Below are positions 9,438 through 18,191 of a stretch of DNA of 64,000 nucleotides, piece after piece (the first letter of the stretch is position 1; each line of letters begins with the position of its first letter). A program made the position numbers and the translations under genes. The DNA comes from EW11 sp035765635. GTDB taxonomy: Bacteria > Verrucomicrobiota > Verrucomicrobiia > Opitutales > Opitutaceae. The stretch lies in the NCBI GenBank assembly GCA_035765635.1, contig DASTWZ010000009.1, forward strand, positions 62,001 to 126,000, in the 5' to 3' direction. Below the pieces are notes generated by a model. That model made no database searches and had not been told where the DNA came from. It saw nothing but the letters and a program-made list of their open reading frames with translations.

Positions 9438-10510
9438 AGAACCGAATTCGTCTCGGCCTCTACGGCTGCAACATGTATCGCACGCGCGACCTGGTCGAAG
9501 GCGCGCGTCTCGCCGCAGGCGACACCGTGGTCGTGACGGCATGCTTCGATATCGATCGAAGCAAGGCGACGCAGGCCGCGGAGAAATTCGGCGGCACAGC
9601 GTTTTTCACCGAGGAAGAATTTCTCGCCTGCCGCGAGGTCGACGTGGTGCTCATCAGTCTGCCCGCTTATCTGCACGCCGACGCTTTCGCGCGCACTGCC
9701 GCAGCGGGAAAAGACATCTATCTCGAGAAACCCATCTGCGTGGACTTGGTCGGACGGGAAAAGATTCTGACCGCTGCGGAAACGTATCCAGTTCGTTGTT
9801 ACGTCGGTCTCTCGTACCGCTATGTGGCGCCGTTTCAAAAAGCGGCTGAAATCCTGCGCCGTCCTGAGGCGGGCCGCATTCTTGGCGCGCACCATCACTG
9901 GCTCGCGCCCGCGGGTAAGACGCCGATGTTGCCCTCGCAGATGGGCTGGCGTCACAGGTTCGAGCAATCCGGCGGACAACTCATTCATCACTGCTGTCAC
10001 TTGCTCGATTGGTTTTGGTGGATCGGCGGCGCGATGACGTCCGTGAGCGCGTCGGCCTACACGCCGCCGGGCGTTGAGATGCCGCATGAGGAGCGCGAAT
10101 TGACGGCGGCGTTTGCCTACGAAAAAGGCGGGTTGGCGGTTTTCAATTTTGCCCAGAACAGCCACCGCAATGTGCAGTTCGGCACGATCCATGCGGAGAA
10201 TCTCGGCATCGAATATCAGTGGGGACACAACACCTTCGTTCGCGTGTTTCGCGATCGTCCTCGCGCGCCGGAGGAAACGTACGAGTGGTCACTTTCGAAC
10301 GCACTGGGCGACGGCGGCGACTCGGATCGAAACCGGCTTCAGATGAAGGATTTCATCGACGCGTATTTGGCGGACCGGCCGATGCCGATTCGCATCGAGG
10401 ACGGCATTCGTGTCTTCGACTACGGCTGCGCCATTCGCGAAAGTTATCGAGCGGGACGCCGGGTCGATGTGTCGGCGGCCGGACGCCGCAAATTTCCTCT
10501 GAACGCATGA
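9434..10510 (+). CDS. Gfo/Idh/MocA-family NAD(P)-dependent oxidoreductase
   Basis: 358 residues. The N-terminal Rossmann fold is recognisable but has a changed glycine motif (IRLGLYGCNMYRTRD instead of GxGxxG). The signature DIYLEKPICVDL carries the conserved EKP lysine, and a GFO_IDH_MocA C-terminal beta-sheet domain follows, with a candidate catalytic His in GGQLIHHCCHLLDWFWW. Family members oxidise or reduce sugars, inositols and sugar acids. It is coupled by ATGA overlap to the fucosidase before it and to the large secreted protein after it, so a role in processing a released sugar is likely, but the substrate is not visible. Confidence 0.88.
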   Translation: MKNRIRLGLYGCNMYRTRDLVEGARLAAGDTVVVTACFDIDRSKATQAAEKFGGTAFFTEEEFLACREVDVVLISLPAYLHADAFARTAAAGKDIYLEKPICVDLVGREKILTAAETYPVRCYVGLSYRYVAPFQKAAEILRRPEAGRILGAHHHWLAPAGKTPMLPSQMGWRHRFEQSGGQLIHHCCHLLDWFWWIGGAMTSVSASAYTPPGVEMPHEERELTAAFAYEKGGLAVFNFAQNSHRNVQFGTIHAENLGIEYQWGHNTFVRVFRDRPRAPEETYEWSLSNALGDGGDSDRNRLQMKDFIDAYLADRPMPIRIEDGIRVFDYGCAIRESYRAGRRVDVSAAGRRKFPLNA

Positions 10511-13500
10511 AGCGCCATTCTCTGCGTCTCGCGGTGATGTTTAGGAATTCGATGGGTTTTTTTGCCCACGAATCACACGAAGCACACCAAATCGATCCTC
10601 GATCCATTCCCACGGAAGGCACGGAAAACACGGAAGCGCAGACAGCATGGAGATTTGGTTTTCCAATCCTATTCCGTGCCTTCCGTGTATTCCGTGGGAA
10701 AAAATTCAACGGATCGATTTGGTGTGGTTCGTGTGATTCGTGGGCAAAAAATGGTTTTCGTCGTTGGTTGTTTCTGTGGGCGTTGGCATTGGCGATCTCG
10801 CCTTTGACGACGGTGGCGCAGAGTGCAAAGCCGACTGGGTCGCACTCGGGAACGATCCACGTCGAAGGGTGGAGCTTCGTTCGTTCGGAATTGGATTGGT
10901 ATCCCGGCTCTCATCCGGAGGAGCAGCGCAAAGCAGGGACGCTCGACCAAGTCGGCGGCTGGACGGAGTACGCCGTCACGATTCCGAAGGCGGGCTGGTA
11001 TGAACTTTGGCTCAAAGGCGTTGCTGCCGAGGGTGCGCGCGATTTTTGGCTGGATGGAAAACCACTGCTTTGGCTGACGACGTCCGACGGGGAGCGCGAT
11101 GCCGAGCCGGGCAAAACGGGTTGGTTCAAAGAAGCGAATTTCTATTTCACAGCGGGCGCGCACACGCTGCGTTTTCGCCGGCTCATTTATCCCGCGCAAT
11201 TGCCCTCAGCCTTCGAATTGAGGCCAGCGGAAAATCGCGCGGAGTCGAGCGTGCGCATCGTCGATGCAGGCAAGAACGCGGTGCGCGCCGGAGAGCGGCT
11301 GCGCATGACCGTCGAGGGCGGCACGGCGGAGGCCACGACTTACGAGCTGGTCGCGCAGGATCGGGTGGACGGCTCGATCACGCGGGTCGGCGAAGTGGCA
11401 TTTCCCGCGATGGCCGCGCCGGTCAGGAAAACCGTCGACGTGGTATTCCCGCGGCAAGGCGCGTTTCGTCTGCTCGGACGCGTCGCGGGCCGGTTGCTGC
11501 GTCCCGCGGATTTGAAGGGCGGCACCATCGTCGCCATCGACACGAAAAATCCTCCGGCGCCCGCAGCTGAATTGAAGACGACGAGCGTGCTCGACATCGA
11601 CTGCACCGCGACGCCGCCGAAAGAAGGTTTCTGGGAAAAAGATGGACCCACGCGCGTGGTCGACTCGCCGCTTGGACGCTACCGGGAATCCTCGGGCCGC
11701 GGCAGCAACGCGGAGTGGGGCACCGACGGATTTTCCTATCGTTTCGATCTGCCCGATACGGACCACCTCTATCGGTTGACGGTCGACTATCCGGACAATG
11801 ATCGCCGCACGATGGGCTTCTGGATCAACGACGGACCGGCCGTGCAGGCCAATCATCTGGGCGTCGTCAACACGGGCGGCGTGGAAACGGGTGACCACTA
11901 TCCGTTGAGCGGAAAAATGGCGACGCACCAGGCGTTCTTTTATCCGCGCAACAACAAGGACGTCGTGATCGCCGTGTTCAGCCTCGTGCCGGGAACGAAA
12001 GCCGCGGCGGCGCGCATCCGGATCGATCGCGTCGATTCGCCGCTGCCCGCGGCGCCACTCGGAAAGAGCGGCGGCCGCAGCATGGGTTTTTATTTCGAGG
12101 AGAATGGGCGCTGGTTGCGCTTCTTCGGCGGCACGAGTCGCGATCCCGAGGTGCAGGTGAAGACGATGGAGCGCTGGGCGCAGTGGAATCGTTCGCTTGG
12201 GGCGAACCTGATGTATCCGACGGTCAACGCGTATCAGGGAAACCATTTTCCCAGCCACATTCTCGATGGGTATTTCAGCACACCGCTAAACGAGACGCGT
12301 CTCGTCGCGCTCGTCGCCGAGAAATATCAGCAGCAGTTCATTCCGGAAATTTTTCTCACCGGTCAGAAACTTTTCGACTGGCGAGTCATGGGCATCCAGG
12401 TCGTCGACGAACGCGTCAACGGACGCACGGTGCAAAATCTCCAACTGCCCTTGAGCGCCGCGGCGGCCGACTACGTGCTGCGCGACCGGGACGGCGGTTA
12501 CCGGTTCAGCTCCGAACCCTTCGTCTACAACGCGCTGAATCCGCGCGTGGAGGAAATGTACATCTCTGTCTTCGGCGAGTTGGCGGATCTCCTGAAAGAC
12601 TGCGACTCGTTCGCCGGCATCTCGTCGCGCCTGATGCTGAGCTGGCAGCACCAGGGGTGGAACGCGCTGCCGGGAATCAACTGGGGTTATGACGACTGGA
12701 CCGTCTCTGCATTCGAGCACGACACGGGATTGAAGGTGCCGGGCGCGGCGAATGATCCGGGACGTTTTCGCCAGCGTTACGAGTTCCTGACCGGGCCTCA
12801 GCGCGAGCGCTGGATCCAGTGGCGCTGTGAGCGGTTGCACGCGTTTCACCTGCGACTGCTGGCGCGAATTCGTCAGGCCAAGCCGAGCGCGAAATTGTAT
12901 TTCACCTATCATCGGCCTTACGCGAGCGACGTCTCGACCAACGACGTTGTCGGGCAACTGCGCGATCTCGGAATCGATTGCAGTTTGTACGCGAACGAGC
13001 CCGGCGTCGTGTTCGTGCCGGTGGCGCTCTACGGGCGCCGCTTCTCGACACCGGTGCACGACGCCGATGCGGCGGAGCCAATGTTCGACGAGCGCTTCAA
13101 GGAAGTCGCGCGCCTTGGAGGTCGGGGTTACGGGATGGGCAGCGTGTACTTCGAGGTGAATCGCAACCTCGACTGGAGGAAATTCGGCGGCCGCCCGAAC
13201 GCCGCGTTCGATGCGTGCACGCCATCGGGCGTGAACGAGCGCGAGCTGTTCGCGCTGGCTCTGGCGGATTCGGACAGCAGCGTGATGGAGAATGGCGGCA
13301 ACGGCTGGTTCTTCGGCACGCCGGCCGTGCTGCAGCCTTTTTTGCGCGAGTATCGCGCGTTGCCTGCCGTGGCGTTTGACCGTGTCGCCGGTGCGGTCGA
13401 TCCGGTCGCGGTGTGGCAGCATGTCGATCGCGACGGCGCGCTCTGGTTTTATGCGGTGAATCGCCTGCCGGTTGCCGTGACGGCGCATCTGTCTCTCGCC

Positions 13501-15720
13501 GGAACGAGCGAGGTGCGGTCTGCGGCGGGAGGCGACGTGCTTTCGCTGCGCGATGGCGCACTGTCCGTCGCGCTTGAGCCTTTCATGCTGCGTTCATTCC
13601 GGGCAACTGGCGGCGGAGCTGGCGGGAAAGTGACGGGATGCCGCGTCGACACGCCGCAGGATTTTATCGCCTCAATTGAGCCACAGATCGCGAGCGCACG
13701 CGAACTGCGCGATGCGCTTGAAGCGCGTCGAGTTATTCCCGAGGCGACGGCGCAAGATGTGGCCCTCGCGACGAAAGATCTGACCGAGGCGATCGACGCG
13801 TTTCGCGGTGGTCGGTACTGGAAAGCGCACAGCCAACTCGAGCGACTCGCGGTGGCGCAGGTGCAGTACGCCAGCGGACGTTATCTCGATGGCGTGTTGC
13901 AGCGCAGCGTGCCCGCGGGCGTGCCGAATTTTTCCGAGACGCCGCCGAAGGGAATGCGCGTTGTTCTTTCAAACGAGCCAGAGGACGTGGGACCTGTGCT
14001 CGATCTGGCCTATGATGATTCGGGTGCGCTTTGGATGAGTTCGAATGGCCGCGTCGCTGAATTCGGAGCGGACGGAAAATGGAAACGAAATGTCTCGTTG
14101 TTCCAACCGTACGAATTCGACGATGGCGACAATCGCCGTCCTACGCTGGCGCCGCGTTATGCGTTCAACGCCGCGGTGCTGCGCGTCGCTGCGAATGGAC
14201 GCGTCATCGCGCAAGAAGGCACCGATGCGCCCGTTGCTTTCGCCATGAAACAAGGACGCGCGGAACGCTTGCGCCTTGGTTCGAGCTACGCGGTGTCTGG
14301 CGAGTCGCGACTTCTCGCGGTGGATGCGAAAGGGCATGCGTTGATCTCGCGGAGCGAAGGCAGCGAGCAAGGCGTGTACGATTACAGTCCGGACGGAACG
14401 TTGAACGCGCGCGTCACGGCGTTTGCGGCGGAAGCGGGCGATGTCGACTCAGCAGGGCGTCTCTATCTCGCCGCCGCCGATGGCGTTCACGTGCTCGACG
14501 CGGCGCGGCGTGAGATCGCTCTTGTTGCGGAAAAGAACGTTCACCATCTCGCGGCGGCTCGCGACGGCTCGGCGATTTATTTGGTCGTGGGTGATGGCCG
14601 GACGCTGGCTGCATTTCGCCGAAGCGAAAAAAGCGGCGACGTCTACGCGCTAGCCTGGCGCGAAACGTTGCCCGGTCGCGCGACCGCCCTCGCGCGAGGA
14701 CACGGGCAAGGACAGAGCACAACGCTCGCGATCGCCTTCGCTACCGAAGCGAACGCCGCGAGCGTGCAGGAATTCTCGGTGAGTGGTGGCTTGAGAAAAA
14801 TCCGCGACATCGTTTCCGCTCCGGTCGCGACGAATGTTCGGCTCTCCGGCGAGTTCGCTTCGCTTAAAATTTGCGAAGGCACGCTGTATTTGCGCGACTC
14901 GGACGGGCTTCTCCGCGTGCGGCCCGCCGGTCGCGACACGTCCGAGCAGGCTTCGCGGGTGGTGTTGCCGGACCTGAAATTCGACGCCTTCGCGTTTGGT
15001 CCCGAAGGCGACCTTTATCTCGCGGTCAACACCCTCGACAACAGCGCCGCGCCTGCGGTGTATCGCTGTCGGAAAAAGGGCGAGAGCTGGGGCTCCGCCG
15101 AGCGTCTCGAAACGAATCTCCTTTTTCCTGAAACCTCGGAGCGCGTGATTGATTTCGCCGTGCAGCGCGACGGAAAGCTCGTCGCATTCCTGAGCGGCGC
15201 TGCGGGCGCGAAGAGTCCGAACTACACGCCGCGCGCGCTCCGCGTGGTTCGTGGAGCGCCGGGCGAAGCGCGTCAAACGCTGTTGGAATTTGAACAACCC
15301 GCCGAGTGGCCTGTGGTCGGAAGCGTGACGGCGCAGCCGGACGGCTCGCTGCTCATCGCCGGTGGATCGGGCCGCGGAATTTGGCGCTTCGACGCGAATG
15401 GTCACGAGACCTGGGCCGCCACGCGGGCGAAGAGCTGTCCGCCGGGCTATGTCGATCTGCGTTGCCCAACCTCTGCCGCCGCGACCCGCAACGGTGAGGT
15501 GTGGAGCGTTGATCCGACGCGCGATCAGCTCTTGCGTTTCGATGCGAACGGCAAATTCCAGGCAGCCCTCGGAAGTTTTGGCGAAGATTCGTCGTCGGAA
15601 CGTCTCGCGCTGAACCAGCCCTCCAGCGTCGCCGTGCTGGCCGACGCGGATGGGCGCGAATGGGTTTTCGTTGCCGATGCGGGCAATCGGCGACTGCTCA
15701 AATTCCCCGTGCAGCCATGA
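10507..15720 (+). CDS. Very large exported protein: glycosidase-like barrel plus beta-propeller (NHL-like)
   Basis: 1738 residues from ATG 10507, which overlaps the upstream stop (ATGA). Residues 20-80 are the translation of repeat B1, inserted in frame. The hydrophobic signal segment (RRWLFLWALALAISPLTTVAQ) therefore starts only at residue 85, preceded by MKRHSLRLAVMFRNS. After it come a carbohydrate-binding-like beta domain (residues about 115-250), another beta domain, a barrel-like region (about 530-1010, starting GFYFEENGRWLRFFGGTSRD) and a long beta-rich C-terminal part ending in an NHL-like repeat (VFVADAGNRRLLKF). I do not recognise a characterised enzyme. Catalytic acids cannot be assigned from inspection. 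It is plausibly a secreted or surface glycan-processing protein. Confidence 0.75.
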   Translation: MKRHSLRLAVMFRNSMGFFAHESHEAHQIDPRSIPTEGTENTEAQTAWRFGFPILFRAFRVFRGKKFNGSIWCGSCDSWAKNGFRRWLFLWALALAISPLTTVAQSAKPTGSHSGTIHVEGWSFVRSELDWYPGSHPEEQRKAGTLDQVGGWTEYAVTIPKAGWYELWLKGVAAEGARDFWLDGKPLLWLTTSDGERDAEPGKTGWFKEANFYFTAGAHTLRFRRLIYPAQLPSAFELRPAENRAESSVRIVDAGKNAVRAGERLRMTVEGGTAEATTYELVAQDRVDGSITRVGEVAFPAMAAPVRKTVDVVFPRQGAFRLLGRVAGRLLRPADLKGGTIVAIDTKNPPAPAAELKTTSVLDIDCTATPPKEGFWEKDGPTRVVDSPLGRYRESSGRGSNAEWGTDGFSYRFDLPDTDHLYRLTVDYPDNDRRTMGFWINDGPAVQANHLGVVNTGGVETGDHYPLSGKMATHQAFFYPRNNKDVVIAVFSLVPGTKAAAARIRIDRVDSPLPAAPLGKSGGRSMGFYFEENGRWLRFFGGTSRDPEVQVKTMERWAQWNRSLGANLMYPTVNAYQGNHFPSHILDGYFSTPLNETRLVALVAEKYQQQFIPEIFLTGQKLFDWRVMGIQVVDERVNGRTVQNLQLPLSAAAADYVLRDRDGGYRFSSEPFVYNALNPRVEEMYISVFGELADLLKDCDSFAGISSRLMLSWQHQGWNALPGINWGYDDWTVSAFEHDTGLKVPGAANDPGRFRQRYEFLTGPQRERWIQWRCERLHAFHLRLLARIRQAKPSAKLYFTYHRPYASDVSTNDVVGQLRDLGIDCSLYANEPGVVFVPVALYGRRFSTPVHDADAAEPMFDERFKEVARLGGRGYGMGSVYFEVNRNLDWRKFGGRPNAAFDACTPSGVNERELFALALADSDSSVMENGGNGWFFGTPAVLQPFLREYRALPAVAFDRVAGAVDPVAVWQHVDRDGALWFYAVNRLPVAVTAHLSLAGTSEVRSAAGGDVLSLRDGALSVALEPFMLRSFRATGGGAGGKVTGCRVDTPQDFIASIEPQIASARELRDALEARRVIPEATAQDVALATKDLTEAIDAFRGGRYWKAHSQLERLAVAQVQYASGRYLDGVLQRSVPAGVPNFSETPPKGMRVVLSNEPEDVGPVLDLAYDDSGALWMSSNGRVAEFGADGKWKRNVSLFQPYEFDDGDNRRPTLAPRYAFNAAVLRVAANGRVIAQEGTDAPVAFAMKQGRAERLRLGSSYAVSGESRLLAVDAKGHALISRSEGSEQGVYDYSPDGTLNARVTAFAAEAGDVDSAGRLYLAAADGVHVLDAARREIALVAEKNVHHLAAARDGSAIYLVVGDGRTLAAFRRSEKSGDVYALAWRETLPGRATALARGHGQGQSTTLAIAFATEANAASVQEFSVSGGLRKIRDIVSAPVATNVRLSGEFASLKICEGTLYLRDSDGLLRVRPAGRDTSEQASRVVLPDLKFDAFAFGPEGDLYLAVNTLDNSAAPAVYRCRKKGESWGSAERLETNLLFPETSERVIDFAVQRDGKLVAFLSGAAGAKSPNYTPRALRVVRGAPGEARQTLLEFEQPAEWPVVGSVTAQPDGSLLIAGGSGRGIWRFDANGHETWAATRAKSCPPGYVDLRCPTSAAATRNGEVWSVDPTRDQLLRFDANGKFQAALGSFGEDSSSERLALNQPSSVAVLADADGREWVFVADAGNRRLLKFPVQP
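10564..10746. repeat. Repeat B, copy 1, inside a coding sequence
   Basis: The outer arms are gcccacgaatcacacgaagc at the left and, inverted, gtgtgattcgtgggc at the right. Inner arms are cccacggaaggcacgg and ccgtgtattccgtggg. The element lies in frame within the first 80 codons of the large exported protein and separates its ATG from the signal peptide. Other copies are at 26369-26555 and 38547-38709, with a half copy at 27957-27984. Confidence 0.88.
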
Positions 15721-17120
15721 CCGCCACCTCGATGCGTGTCGCCGGCGTGCGACTCTATTTCATCCCGGTTCAGACGAGAGTGCCGTATCATTTCGGCACG
15801 GAATCGATGTCGAGCGTCGTCTGCGCGCGCGTGGCCGTGCACGTCCGCGATGCGCAGGGAAACGTGGCCGTGGGTTGGGGCGAAACGCCGCTCAATGTCC
15901 AGTGGGTTTGGCCCGGCGCGCTCTCGCTCCGCGAACGCACCGACGCGCTGCAGGCGTTTTGTCAGCGCCTCGCGCGTGCTTGGAGCGGTTTCGCCGCCGA
16001 GGGACATCCACTCGAAATCGGTCACGCCTTCATCGAGGCGGAGCTGCCCAGGCAACGCGCCGAGTATAATCAAGACCGATCTGCTGGTGCGCAGATGCCG
16101 TGGCTCGCGGCGCTCGTGTGCTGCTCGGCCTTCGATCTCGGGCTGTACGACGCCTTCGGCCAGCTCGTCGGCCGGCCCGTGTACGAGGCACTGGGCGCGG
16201 AATATTTGCGGCGGGATCTCGCGGCGTACCTCAAGCCAGCATCCGGCGCGCGCACGAATTTCGCGGAACGTTACCCGGCGGACTTTCTGGTCTCGCGTCC
16301 GCAGCGTTTGCCGGCGTGGCATTCCGTCGGCGGGACCGATCCGATCGACGCGGCCGAGCTGACGGGGCGCGAGCCGGCCGATGGCTATCCGGTTTTGTTG
16401 CGCGACTGGATCGCGCGCGACGGATTGAAATGTCTGAAAATCAAACTGCGCGGCCATGACGCCGCGTGGGACTACCGGCGTTTGGTCGAGGTCGGGCGGA
16501 TCGCGATCGAGGGCGGCGTCGACTGGCTGTGCGCCGACTACAACTGCACCGCGAGCAGCGTCGAATATGTCGCCGAGTCGCTCGATCGCCTCATGCGGGA
16601 AGAGCCGCGAATTTTCGGGATGTTGCTCTATGTGGAGCAGCCGTTCCCGTACGAACTTCAGGAACATCCGCTCGACGTGCACACGCTCGCGGCGCGCAAG
16701 CCGCTCTTCATGGACGAGAGCGCGCACGACTGGCGGATGGTTCGTCTCGGTCGCGAACTCGGTTGGAACGCCGTCGCGCTGAAGACGTGCAAGACTCAGA
16801 CTGGCGCCTTGCTTTCGCTCTGCTGGGCAAAGGCGCACGGCATGGCGCTCATGGTGCAGGATCTGACCAATCCGATGCTCGCCATGATTCCGCATGCGCT
16901 TCTCGCCGCGCACGCCGGGACGGTCATGGGCCTCGAGACCAACGCGCCGCAATTTTATCCCGACGCCTCGCTGCCAGAGGCGCGCGTGCATCCGGATCTC
17001 TATCGACGCCGCGGCGGATCGATCGGCCTGACCTCGCTGGATGGCCCCGGATTTTCGTATCGCATCGGTGAAATCGACCGCCGTCTGCCGGCGCCGGTTC
17101 TCTCTTTGGGAGCGTCGTGA
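15717..17120 (+). CDS. Enolase-superfamily (mandelate racemase/muconate lactonizing) enzyme
   Basis: 467 residues from ATG 15717, overlapping the previous stop by four bases. The capping domain is residues 1-150 and the barrel follows. A KxK-type lysine motif is in CLKIKLRG (about 238). Metal ligands are Asp in CADYNC (about 272), Glu in YVEQPFPYE (about 306) and Asp/Glu in FMDESAHD (about 333). A second lysine lies in LKTCKTQTG (about 356). This set is that of the muconate-lactonizing subgroup, which includes epimerases, sugar-acid dehydratases and o-succinylbenzoate synthases. In a fucose/mannose locus a sugar-acid dehydratase or racemase is the likely role. A specific substrate is not supported. 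Confidence 0.82.
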   Translation: MTATSMRVAGVRLYFIPVQTRVPYHFGTESMSSVVCARVAVHVRDAQGNVAVGWGETPLNVQWVWPGALSLRERTDALQAFCQRLARAWSGFAAEGHPLEIGHAFIEAELPRQRAEYNQDRSAGAQMPWLAALVCCSAFDLGLYDAFGQLVGRPVYEALGAEYLRRDLAAYLKPASGARTNFAERYPADFLVSRPQRLPAWHSVGGTDPIDAAELTGREPADGYPVLLRDWIARDGLKCLKIKLRGHDAAWDYRRLVEVGRIAIEGGVDWLCADYNCTASSVEYVAESLDRLMREEPRIFGMLLYVEQPFPYELQEHPLDVHTLAARKPLFMDESAHDWRMVRLGRELGWNAVALKTCKTQTGALLSLCWAKAHGMALMVQDLTNPMLAMIPHALLAAHAGTVMGLETNAPQFYPDASLPEARVHPDLYRRRGGSIGLTSLDGPGFSYRIGEIDRRLPAPVLSLGAS

Positions 17121-18151
17121 TGCGAGAGAAGAAACATGGTCTGCGAATCGTCCGTTCACCTGCGCTGCTCGTCATCGTGTCGCTGATGTCCTCGATTGTT
17201 ACCGCCAAAGATGAGCCACGCGCAACTGCGGTCCATGTGTTGCGCCGAGGCGACACGCTCGTCGAGGTGATGGATCCGAATGCGCCGGACCGCTACAATG
17301 TCGGCACGCGTTTTTCTCCGGTGGCCAACGTGCTGTCCGTGCGCGTCGGGGAAAAACGTTTTTTGTTCGCTCCCGCCGCGCACGATCCGCTCACGGAAAA
17401 CGGCGGACTGGCGATGGAGTTCGATCTGCAAACTCGGGGTGGTCCGCCCGGCTTTTCCGAGGCCGGGGTTGGCGAGGGATATCTCAAGATCGGTGTCGGA
17501 ATCCTGCGCAAGGAAAGCGCGAGTTATAATTTTTTTGCATGCAACGAGTCGATCGAACGCGCCCGGACGCGCGTCGAATGGCGGACCGACTCGGCCTCGT
17601 TCGAGCAAACCTCGCCCGCAGTGAACGGCTATTGTTACGCGCTCGCGGCTGATGTTCGCGTTCGGCCTGGCGAGGTCGGAATCGAGTATCGGCTGACGAA
17701 CACGGGCGCGAAGGCGTTCGCCACCGAACAGTACGCGCACAACTACTTTTGGTTCGACGAAACACCGGTCGGGCCGGACTACGCGCTGGAGTTTCCGTTC
17801 GACATCGATGTGTCCGGAGCCGCGCCGAGCGTGGCGAGCGTCGCCCGCGTTGGACGTACGCTGCGGATTTCCGCTCCGCTGAGTGGTCCGATTAATCTCA
17901 AGATCACTCGCCAGAAGCCCAGTGCAGAACCGGAGGCTGTCGTGGTCCGCGACCGCCGCAGCGGCTTGTCGGTCGAAGCCAGCGTGTCGCGACCCGCGGC
18001 GCACATCTCCCTTCACGCGACGGAGCGCTATCTTTGTCCGGAACAGTTTGTTGCGCTTCGCCTGGCCCCCGGTGAATCCGCGGCCTGGACCCGTCTTTAT
18101 CGATTCAATCACGACGCATCCGTTCACGCTGCGTCGAATCCTTCGCATTGA
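17120..18151 (+). CDS. Secreted mutarotase-like beta-sandwich protein, function unknown
   Basis: 343 residues from ATG 17120; a GTG one codon upstream overlaps the previous stop and is an equal alternative. A signal peptide is clear (ALLVIVSLMSSIVTAKD at about residues 15-31). The rest is beta-rich with EYRLTNTGAKAF followed by EQYAHNYFWFD, a pattern like the tail of galactose-mutarotase/aldose-epimerase folds. The family's usual catalytic His and Glu cannot be assigned with certainty. It sits between a sugar-acid enzyme and a GH13 glucosidase, and may help interconvert sugar anomers or bind carbohydrate outside the cytoplasm. Confidence 0.6.
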   Translation: MREKKHGLRIVRSPALLVIVSLMSSIVTAKDEPRATAVHVLRRGDTLVEVMDPNAPDRYNVGTRFSPVANVLSVRVGEKRFLFAPAAHDPLTENGGLAMEFDLQTRGGPPGFSEAGVGEGYLKIGVGILRKESASYNFFACNESIERARTRVEWRTDSASFEQTSPAVNGYCYALAADVRVRPGEVGIEYRLTNTGAKAFATEQYAHNYFWFDETPVGPDYALEFPFDIDVSGAAPSVASVARVGRTLRISAPLSGPINLKITRQKPSAEPEAVVVRDRRSGLSVEASVSRPAAHISLHATERYLCPEQFVALRLAPGESAAWTRLYRFNHDASVHAASNPSH

Positions 18152-18191
18152 GCTGACGTCGGGAGCGTTTCCCGCGCGGCCTTGTTTACCT

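Noticed and set aside
10219..10506. Upstream extension of the large exported protein to 10219
   Set aside because: It overlaps the coding end of the Gfo/Idh/MocA gene out of frame; ATG 10507 with stop overlap fits the pattern of the neighbouring genes.
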